Source: Bacteroidota bacterium (lineage in GTDB: Bacteria > Bacteroidota > Rhodothermia > Rhodothermales > Rubricoccaceae). From it: 64,000 nucleotides of DNA. The notes below the pieces were generated by a model, which ran no database searches, was not told the origin of the DNA, and saw nothing but the letters and a program-made list of their open reading frames with translations. This document shows positions 57,906 to 64,000 of the stretch, one piece after another. The DNA lies in the NCBI GenBank assembly GCA_039821555.1, contig JBCBNX010000005.1:97069-161068 (forward strand), in the 5' to 3' direction. Both the position numbers and the translations under genes were made by a program. How positions within the stretch are numbered: position 1 is the first letter of the stretch; every line of letters starts with the position of its first letter.

Positions 57906-58937
57906 TCAGGCTGTCACGGTCGACATCGCTGCGCTGACGGCGGCCTTCTCTCGACCGTGCTGCTCGGTGCCCTCGCGCTCCAACTGCGGCAGGCCGTGCA
58001 TGGCGGGGCGGTGGCCGGGACGACCGAGGTGCCAGAACGTGCCGCGCCAGAGCGCTGAGAGGAGGTCGAAGCGGCGCCGGAGCAGGTAGACCAGGGTATG
58101 CTTCGGCAGCGCCACGCCGAGCACGAAGGCCAGCGCCCCACAGAACGTCGCGCCGTGGACGTTGCGGCGGAGGTAGAGCAGCCGGTTGCGCGTCATGTAG
58201 TACGTCTTGAGCGCGTTCTCCTTGCCGACCGTCATTGACTCCTTGTGGTAGACGACTGACTCGGCGACGTAGGCCACGCGCCAGCCCGCGCGGGCGACGT
58301 GCGCAGCGAAGTCGTGCTCCTCGTAGTAGAGGAAGTAGAGCGCCGGGAGCAGGCCGACTTCCTCCAGCACCGTGCGACGGATCAGCAGCGCCGCGCCGTG
58401 GCCCAGGTTCGTGATACCCGACGCGTCGTGCTGGCCGCGGTCGACCTCGTTGTGGCCGGTGACGTGCCCGCGCATTGTGAGCGGGTCGATGGGGCCGCAG
58501 CCAGCGTACTGGATGGTGTCTGGCGTGTGGTGGTAGCGGATCTTCGGGCTCGCCAGGCCGAGGCTCGGGTCGGCCTCCATCGCCGCGACGAGCGGCTCCA
58601 GGAAGCCCGGCTCCACCTCCGTGTCGTTGTTCAGGAGGAGGACGTAGTCGCCCTCGGCCTCGCGGATGCCGACGTTGTTGCCACCTGCGAAGCCGTCGTT
58701 GGTGGGGTGGGCGATGACGTGGACCTCGGGAAATCCTGCTGCAATCGCCGCTGCCTGGCCCGGTTTCGGCGAGCCGTTGTCAACGACGACAACCTCCGTG
58801 CGCGGGTACGTAATCGCGCGAAGCGACGAGAGTAGGGCACGGGTGACCTCGGCCTGGTTGTAGTTGACGGAGAGGACGGTGACGAGCGGTGCTCGCGAAG
58901 AAGCCGTCGGCGAAAATGGTGCTGGAGAGGAGGGCAT
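57906..58937 (-). CDS. Glycosyltransferase family 2
   Basis: From ATG 58937 the protein is 343 residues: GT-A fold with LVTVLSVNYNQAEVTRALLS, VVVDNGSPKPGQAAAIA, FAGGNNVGIREAEGDYVLLL, NNDTEVEP (metal-binding Asp), and the C-terminal acceptor part GITNLGHGAALLIRRTVLEE, FLYYEEHDFAAHVARAGWRV. A C-terminal membrane-associated hydrophobic segment (GATFCGALAFVLGVALPKHT) is present. An alternative start at 59009 would add a hydrophobic N-terminus. The pattern resembles rhamnosyl- or GlcNAc-transferases of polysaccharide synthesis; sugar specificity is unknown. Convergent with tamB, 22 bases away. Confidence 0.88.
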   Translation of the reverse strand: MPSSPAPFSPTASSRAPLVTVLSVNYNQAEVTRALLSSLRAITYPRTEVVVVDNGSPKPGQAAAIAAGFPEVHVIAHPTNDGFAGGNNVGIREAEGDYVLLLNNDTEVEPGFLEPLVAAMEADPSLGLASPKIRYHHTPDTIQYAGCGPIDPLTMRGHVTGHNEVDRGQHDASGITNLGHGAALLIRRTVLEEVGLLPALYFLYYEEHDFAAHVARAGWRVAYVAESVVYHKESMTVGKENALKTYYMTRNRLLYLRRNVHGATFCGALAFVLGVALPKHTLVYLLRRRFDLLSALWRGTFWHLGRPGHRPAMHGLPQLEREGTEQHGREKAAVSAAMSTVTA

Positions 58938-59161
58938 GGTGGGCACAGCCAGGAAAGGGCCGGAGACTAAGGCGAGGGCATTCAGGGCAGAGTACAGGAA
59001 GATTTTCATTCCCAGCGCGCCCGGTGGTTGAGGCACACAGTCGTGGTATCGGCGCGACTGGCTCCGTGCTTTAGGTGCCAGCGTGAGCTGCGCACGCGTA
59101 TGATCCGGCGTGTTTGCCGCATCTTGCCTTCTCCGTCTGCCCCGTCTGTCCGCCTCGTCCC

Positions 59162-60130
59162 ATGCCCGACACGCTCACCGTCGCCCTCGCCCAACTCGCG
59201 CCCGTGTGGCTCGACCGCGACGCCACGCTCGCGAAGGTGCTGGACGCCACCGCCGAGGCCGCCGACCGGGGCGCGGCGCTCGTGGCGTTCGGCGAGGCGC
59301 TGGTGCCGGGCTACCCGGCGTGGGTCGATTTCACCGGCGGCGCAGCGTTCAACGATCCGCTCCAGAAGGCGCTCTACGCGCACTACGTCGACCAGGCCGT
59401 TGACCTCACCGCTGACGGGAAGACAGCGGGCCACCTCAACGCACTGGGCGCGCTGTGCCGGGAGCGTGGCATCGCCGCCTACCTCGGCTGCATCGAGCGG
59501 GAGCGGCGCGGGCACAGCCTGTTCTGCTCGCTCGTCTACCTCGACCAAACAGGCACGGTGCAGTCGCTCCACCGCAAGCTGCGGCCCACGCACGAGGAGC
59601 GCCTCGTCTGGGCGCAGGGCGACGGGCATGGGCTGCGAACGCACCGCCTCGGGGCCTTCACGGTCGGCGGGCTCAACTGCTGGGAGAACTGGATGCCCCT
59701 GCCGCGCGCCGCGCTCTACGCGCAGGGCGAGACGCTGCACGTGGCGGTGTGGCCGGGCAGCACCCGCAATACGCACGACATCACGCCCTTCCTCGCGAAG
59801 GAAGGCCGGTCGTATGTCCTCTCCGTCTCCGGGCTTTATCGGCGGGATGACCTCGCGCCGAGCACGCCGCACTACGACGAGGTCGCAGCCGCGCTGCCTG
59901 AGACGATGACCGACGGCGGCTCCTGCCTGGCCGCGCCGGACGGCTCGTGGGTGATCGCGCCGTTGCCTGCCGAGGAGGGCGTCTGGACCGCCGAGATCGA
60001 CGCGGCCGTGGTGCGCGCCGAGCGGCAAAACTTCGATCCGGCGGGGCACTATAGCCGCCCCGACGTGACGCGGCTCACGCTCGACCGCACCCGGCTCTCG
60101 ACGCTCTCGATCGAGGACCCAGAGGCCTAG
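59162..60130 (+). CDS. Nitrilase-superfamily amidohydrolase
   Basis: A 322-residue carbon-nitrogen hydrolase. The catalytic triad is visible: Glu45 in FGEALVPGYP, Lys139 in LHRKLRPTHEERLVW and Cys173 in GGLNCWENWMPL. This arrangement and the WENWMP motif match branch 1 nitrilases (nitrile to acid plus ammonia). Other fitting segments are ALAQLAPVWLDRDATLAKV at the start and HVAVWPGSTRNTHDI. ATG 59162 is chosen because canonical nitrilases begin a few residues before the first strand. It is divergent from the GT2 gene, with a gap of about 225 bases. Confidence 0.92.
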   Translation: MPDTLTVALAQLAPVWLDRDATLAKVLDATAEAADRGAALVAFGEALVPGYPAWVDFTGGAAFNDPLQKALYAHYVDQAVDLTADGKTAGHLNALGALCRERGIAAYLGCIERERRGHSLFCSLVYLDQTGTVQSLHRKLRPTHEERLVWAQGDGHGLRTHRLGAFTVGGLNCWENWMPLPRAALYAQGETLHVAVWPGSTRNTHDITPFLAKEGRSYVLSVSGLYRRDDLAPSTPHYDEVAAALPETMTDGGSCLAAPDGSWVIAPLPAEEGVWTAEIDAAVVRAERQNFDPAGHYSRPDVTRLTLDRTRLSTLSIEDPEA

Positions 60131-60337
60131 CAATCACTGTGACCTGTGGCTGCCAGCGCCTTCCGAGACGAGGGGCTCCCCGCACACAATCGCCACAATC
60201 GACGCGGATGGGCAGATTATGGGAGCATTACGCGGGCCCTGCGATCCGTAACAGAAGGATCGCACTCTGGTAATCATCCCCTCACGCGCGCATGCAAGAT
60301 TTGGAGGCGACCGTCTGTCTCTCCCACCACCCGCTGG

Positions 60338-61198
60338 ATGCGCTACCGCACCCTCTGGATCTCGGACCTGCACCTCGGCACCCGCGGCAGCCAGGCCGGA
60401 CTCGTTCTCGACTTCCTCCGCCACAACGAGTCCGACACGCTCTACCTCGTCGGGGACATCGCCGACGGCTGGGCGCTCAAGCGCTCGTTCACCTGGACGC
60501 AGCTCCACAACGACGTCGTGCAGAAGGTCCTGCGGCGCGTCCGGAAGGGCACCCGCGCGATCTACATCCCCGGCAACCACGACGCCTTCGCCCGCGCCTA
60601 CGTCGGCCTCCAGTTCGGCGGCATCGACGTGATGCGCGAGGCCGTCCACACCACCGCCGACGGGCGCCGCCTACTCGTCCTCCACGGCGACGAGTTCGAT
60701 GGAGCCGTCCGCTACGCGCCGTGGCTCTCGAAGCTCGGCGCGCGGGCCTACGAGCTCGCGCTGCTGCTCAACACCATCGTCCACCGCGCCCGCAAGGCGT
60801 TCGGGATGCCTTACTGGTCGCTCGCGGCCTACCTGAAGGGCAAGACCAAGAAGGCCGTGCAGTACATGGGCGACTTCGAGAACGCCGTGGCGGCGCTCGC
60901 CCGAGAGCGGGGCGTAGACGGGGTCGTGTGTGGACATATCCACAAGGCCGAACTCCGCCCGATTAACGGCGTTCTGTACGCGAATTGCGGAGACTGGGTC
61001 GAGTCCTGCACCGCGCTCGCCGAGCACGACAACGGACGGCTCGAACTCCTGACCTGGCGCACGCCCAAGATGCCTGACGAGGTGCGCGCGCTCCGCAACC
61101 GCGTACAGACACCCGCTCATGCTTTCGGCGACGGCCTCGATACCGACGTGCCCGTCCTTGCGGCTCCTGAGACGACTTCCGCTGAGACGGCGGCATGA
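60338..61198 (+). CDS. LpxH-like metallophosphoesterase
   Basis: The protein from ATG 60338 is 286 residues: a binuclear metallophosphoesterase with WISDLHLG (D10, H12), GDIADGW (D40), GNHD (79-82), HGDEFD (H116) and GHIHKAEL (H200, H202). This set is typical of UDP-2,3-diacylglucosamine hydrolase-type enzymes, which make lipid X in lipid A synthesis; a paralogous phosphodiesterase is possible. The insertion VRYAPWLSKLGARAYELALL and YMGDFENAVAALARE suits the LpxH family. It has no signal peptide and should act at the cytoplasmic face of the membrane. The 207 bases before it are gene-free. Confidence 0.88.
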   Translation: MRYRTLWISDLHLGTRGSQAGLVLDFLRHNESDTLYLVGDIADGWALKRSFTWTQLHNDVVQKVLRRVRKGTRAIYIPGNHDAFARAYVGLQFGGIDVMREAVHTTADGRRLLVLHGDEFDGAVRYAPWLSKLGARAYELALLLNTIVHRARKAFGMPYWSLAAYLKGKTKKAVQYMGDFENAVAALARERGVDGVVCGHIHKAELRPINGVLYANCGDWVESCTALAEHDNGRLELLTWRTPKMPDEVRALRNRVQTPAHAFGDGLDTDVPVLAAPETTSAETAA

Positions 61199-61314
61199 GC
61201 CCTACCGCTCGCCCTCAACCTCCCACTCTGCGCTCACGGGTCCGGCTGCTCCCACCTTCGGGTTTCCATAGCCTCCCGCTTCGCGAGCGCGTTCAAGCTT
61301 TTTGAGGTCCTGTT

Positions 61315-62529
61315 TTGACGCATCGTACCTCCTACGACCGCTCCCTCCGCGTGCTGTTCATCGTCCAGGGTGAAGGCCGCGGCCACATGACGCAGGCGCT
61401 GGCCGTCCGCCAGATGCTCGCCGCGCACGGCCACGAGGTCATCCACACGCTCGTGGGGCGCAGCGCCCGTCGCCTCGTGCCCACGTTCTTCGCCGAGGGC
61501 ATGGCTACGCCCATCACCTGCTTCGATAGCCCCAACTTCGTCACCGGCAATGGTGACGCAACCGTGCGGATGCTTCCAACGGTGTGGTACAACGCCAAGC
61601 GTCTCGTGCCCTACGCGCGGTCTCTCCGAGCAATTGACGCGGTCGTCAAAGCCGAGCAGCCGGACGTGATCGTGAGCTTCTACGAGGGCCTCACCGGGCT
61701 CTACACGAAGCTCTACCGCCCTGAAGCGCCCGTCGTGACGGTCGGGCACCAGTTCCTCTTCCTGCACCCGAGCTATCCGTTCGGCCGCGGCAACGCGGCG
61801 CAGCGGCGCGGCGCGCAGCTCTACACGCGGTTCACGTCGATGGGCGCGACCGCCCGCATCGGCCTCTCGCTCTACCAGGCCAACGATCTCCCCACCGAAG
61901 GCATCGCCGTCGTCCCGCCGATTCTGCGCGACGAGGTGTTCGACCTCGTCCCCGTCAGCGATGGCGCTGCCCGCGACACCGAGGACTTCCTGCTCGTCTA
62001 CCTGCTCGAAGCGGCCATGGGCGACGAGCTCATGGCGTGGAGCGACCGCAACCCCGGCGTGAAGATGCACTGCTTCTGGGACCGCACCGATAAGCCCGAC
62101 GAATGGGCCTACAACGACGCGCTGACGTTCCATCACCTCTCCGGCGTCAAGTTCCTGGAGAAGATGGCGCGCTGCCGCGGCGTCGTCTGCACGGCGGGCT
62201 TCGAGTCCGTGAGCGAGGCGATGCTGCTCGGCAAGCCCCTCTTCATGGTGCCCGTGCGCGGCCACATCGAGCAGCAGTGGAACGCCCTCGACGCCGTGAA
62301 GCGCGGCGCAGGTATCACCGCCGAGACGCTCGACCTCGACCAGTTCATGGCCTACCTCCCTACGCACACGACCGACCCGCAGCCGTTTCGCGACTGGGTG
62401 GCCCAGGCCGAAGCACGCGTCATTAGCGTGATCGAGGGCGTGGCCGGGCTCGACCCGCTCGTGCCCGCAGGCGAAGGCGCCGCCGATTGGTCGCAGCGCG
62501 CCAATCAGGGCCGCGTAGCCACAGCCTAG
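61315..62529 (+). CDS. Glycosyltransferase (UGT/MurG-like), TTG start likely
   Basis: The protein is 404 residues from TTG 61315. Its N-terminal motif is LFIVQGEGRGHMTQALAVRQ, typical of GT-B glycosyltransferases with the MurG/UGT-type glycine-rich loop. The C-terminal donor-site segment is CRGVVCTAGFESVSEAMLLG, KPLFMVPVRGHIEQQWNALD. No ATG lies before the GEGRGH motif; GTG at 61351 would give a start at MLFIVQGEG. Start therefore uncertain. The sugar donor and acceptor cannot be deduced. The gene is followed by a strong terminator. Confidence 0.85.
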   Translation: MTHRTSYDRSLRVLFIVQGEGRGHMTQALAVRQMLAAHGHEVIHTLVGRSARRLVPTFFAEGMATPITCFDSPNFVTGNGDATVRMLPTVWYNAKRLVPYARSLRAIDAVVKAEQPDVIVSFYEGLTGLYTKLYRPEAPVVTVGHQFLFLHPSYPFGRGNAAQRRGAQLYTRFTSMGATARIGLSLYQANDLPTEGIAVVPPILRDEVFDLVPVSDGAARDTEDFLLVYLLEAAMGDELMAWSDRNPGVKMHCFWDRTDKPDEWAYNDALTFHHLSGVKFLEKMARCRGVVCTAGFESVSEAMLLGKPLFMVPVRGHIEQQWNALDAVKRGAGITAETLDLDQFMAYLPTHTTDPQPFRDWVAQAEARVISVIEGVAGLDPLVPAGEGAADWSQRANQGRVATA

Positions 62530-62556
62530 CGCCGCTCGTTCTTCAGACACCACCGT

Positions 62557-62599
62557 GAGGCGGGGGCGTAGTTTTCGCGCTCCCGCCTCGCTCCGTTTT
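62557..62599 (+). terminator. Intrinsic terminator after the glycosyltransferase gene
   Basis: GAGGCGGG (62557-62564) pairs with CCCGCCTC (62582-62589), extended by GGCG/CGCT (one G-T pair) to a 12-bp stem with a 9-base loop. A TTTT tract follows at 62596-62599. It is the clearest intrinsic terminator in the window. Confidence 0.8.
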
Positions 62600-62612
62600 A
62601 GACGCTATCGCT

Positions 62613-64000
62613 ATGTCTGCGCCTGCCCCCTTCACACCGCCGCCTGTCACCATCGAGATCGCGCGCGAGCACGGGCTCACCGACGAGGAATACGGCTGGA
62701 TCCTGGACGAACTCGGCCGCACCCCGACCCTCGTGGAGCTAGGCATCTACTCGGTGATGTGGAGCGAGCACTGCTCGTACAAGAACTCCATCGCTGTCCT
62801 GAAGACGCTCCCACGTGATGGAGAGGCGCTGCTCGTGAGCGCGGGCGAGGAGAACGCCGGGCTGGTCGACATCGGCGGCGGGCTCGCATGCGCCTTCAAG
62901 ATCGAGAGCCACAACCACCCGAGCGCGGTCGAGCCCTACCAGGGCGCGGCGACGGGCGTCGGCGGCATCCAGCGCGACATCTTCACCATGGGCGCGCGGC
63001 CCATCGCGAGCCTCAACTCGCTCCGCTTTGGCAGCCTCGACAACCCGCGCGTGCGCTACCTCTTCGACGGCGTCGTGCGCGGCATCGGCGACTACGGCAA
63101 CTCGTTCGGCGTGCCGACCGTCGCGGGCGAGGTCTACTTCGACGACGCCTACGAGGGCAACCCGCTCGTCAACGCGATGTCGGTCGGCATCGTGAAGGTC
63201 GGTGAGACGGTCAGCGCCATCGCCGAGGGCGCGGGCAACCCCGTGTTCATCGTCGGCAGCGCGACAGGCCGCGACGGTATCCACGGCGCGACGTTCGCCT
63301 CGGAGGAGATCAGCGAGGAGAGCGAGGCCAAGCGCCCCAGCGTGCAGGTCGGCGACCCGTTCACGGAGAAGCTGCTCCTCGAAGCCAGCCTCGAAGCGAT
63401 CCGCACGGGCGCGCTCGTCGGGATGCAGGACATGGGCGCCGCGGGCATCACGTGTTCGTCGTGCGAGATGAGCGCGAAGGGCAACGCCGGCATGGTGCTC
63501 GACATCGAGCGGGTGCCGCAGCGCGAGACGGGCATGACGCCCTACGAGATCATGCTCTCGGAGAGCCAGGAGCGGATGCTGCTGGTCGTGCACAAGGGCC
63601 GCGAGGCCGAGATCGAAGCGGTCTTCGAGAAGTGGGACCTCCACGTCGTCCAGATCGGGACCGTGACGGACGACGGCCGCGTGGTCGTGCGCTGGCACGG
63701 CCAGGTCGTCGCCGACGTGCCCGCCGAGCACCTCGTCCTCGGCGGCGGCGCGCCCGTCTACCACCGCGAGACCGAGCGCCCCGCCTACCTCGACGACGCC
63801 CACGCTTTCGACGTGAGCACCATCGGAGACGTGGACGGCGATGCCACTGAAACGCTTCTGAGCTTACTCGGCAGCCCGAACATCGCCTCGAAGCGGTGGG
63901 TGTTCGAGCAGTACGACACGATGGTGCGCACCAACACGGTCGTCGGGCCGGGTGCGAGCGACGCGGCCGTCGTGCGCATCAAGGGCAGCGGTGCCGACGG
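62613..64000 (+). CDS. purL: Phosphoribosylformylglycinamidine synthase subunit PurL (3' part outside window)
   Basis: The first 462 codons of the large FGAM synthase of the PurSQL type, which makes formylglycinamidine ribonucleotide in purine synthesis. Motifs: [100 protein letters not shown] and [13 protein letters not shown]. The signatures fit the small (about 740-residue) PurL rather than the fused large type. The start ATG 62613 gives [20 protein letters not shown]. No Shine-Dalgarno motif is seen. The frame is still open at the window edge. Confidence 0.97.
   Translation, partial: MSAPAPFTPPPVTIEIAREHGLTDEEYGWILDELGRTPTLVELGIYSVMWSEHCSYKNSIAVLKTLPRDGEALLVSAGEENAGLVDIGGGLACAFKIESHNHPSAVEPYQGAATGVGGIQRDIFTMGARPIASLNSLRFGSLDNPRVRYLFDGVVRGIGDYGNSFGVPTVAGEVYFDDAYEGNPLVNAMSVGIVKVGETVSAIAEGAGNPVFIVGSATGRDGIHGATFASEEISEESEAKRPSVQVGDPFTEKLLLEASLEAIRTGALVGMQDMGAAGITCSSCEMSAKGNAGMVLDIERVPQRETGMTPYEIMLSESQERMLLVVHKGREAEIEAVFEKWDLHVVQIGTVTDDGRVVVRWHGQVVADVPAEHLVLGGGAPVYHRETERPAYLDDAHAFDVSTIGDVDGDATETLLSLLGSPNIASKRWVFEQYDTMVRTNTVVGPGASDAAVVRIKGSGAD

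Overview
This window is a GC-rich bacterial chromosome segment, best explained as a member of the Rhodothermia/Rubricoccaceae side of the Bacteroidota. The evidence is a DUF4295 gene directly after rpmG, a protein ending in a type IX secretion (T9SS) sorting domain, a ribosomal protein L17 carrying a long C-terminal extension, lipoproteins with acidic residues after the lipid Cys, and start codons that mostly lack Shine-Dalgarno sequences. The species is not identifiable by eye.

Layout. 1-8 kb: the 5' part of rpoN (minus), a DUF3109 cysteine-cluster protein, ruvB, a small AT-richer insert at the 3' end of ruvB, a methyltransferase, an M20 dipeptidase, a lipoprotein and rpe. 8.1-30.6 kb: one co-directional (minus) translation superoperon read as rpsL-rpsG-fusA-tuf | rpsJ-[lipoprotein]-rplC-rplD-rplW-rplB-rpsS-rplV-rpsC-rplP-rpmC-rpsQ-rplN-rplX-rplE-rpsN-rpsH-rplF-rplR-rpsE-rpmD-rplO-secY-map-rpmJ-rpsM-rpsK-rpsD-rpoA-rplQ. 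A strong hairpin separates tuf from rpsJ and another follows rplQ; infA is not in its usual place. 30.9-40.4 kb (minus): a secreted acidic/Cys-rich protein, ftsH, a giant TPR-SPOR lipoprotein, pyk, a NarL-type response regulator and dapA. 40.5-47.1 kb: a repeat-rich T9SS cargo protein, an outer-membrane protein with a coding minisatellite, and a pair formed by a TIGR03032-like protein and a TPR/O-GlcNAc-transferase-like enzyme. 47.2-48.7 kb: tRNA-Arg(TCT), tRNA-Pro(TGG), a small membrane protein and the rpmB-rpmG-DUF4295 operon. 49-64 kb: a YihY-family protein, a translationally coupled tamA-like/tamB pair, a GT2 glycosyltransferase, a nitrilase, an LpxH-like phosphoesterase, another glycosyltransferase and the 5' part of purL.

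Most unusual. (1) The last codons of ruvB are present twice (3353-3375 and 3971-3993), flanking an AT-richer single-gene insert. The upstream copy restores ruvB with different synonymous codons, as expected for an element that integrates into a gene 3' end. (2) Most gaps in the ribosomal superoperon contain an inverted repeat, often built from short repeated words (GATTTTT, TGTTGCGGTG, TTCAGT types), so the operon spacers look like a habitat for small palindromic elements. (3) A lipoprotein gene sits inside the S10 operon. (4) A hairpin whose upstream arm resembles a Shine-Dalgarno sequence abuts the start codon of the gene downstream of ftsH.

Functional picture: the window is mostly core information processing (translation, secretion, RNA polymerase alpha, sigma-54, Holliday-junction migration) plus envelope biogenesis (TamA/TamB, LpxH-like, FtsH, T9SS cargo, TPR lipoprotein, glycosyltransferases). 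No prophage, CRISPR array or recognisable transposase was seen.
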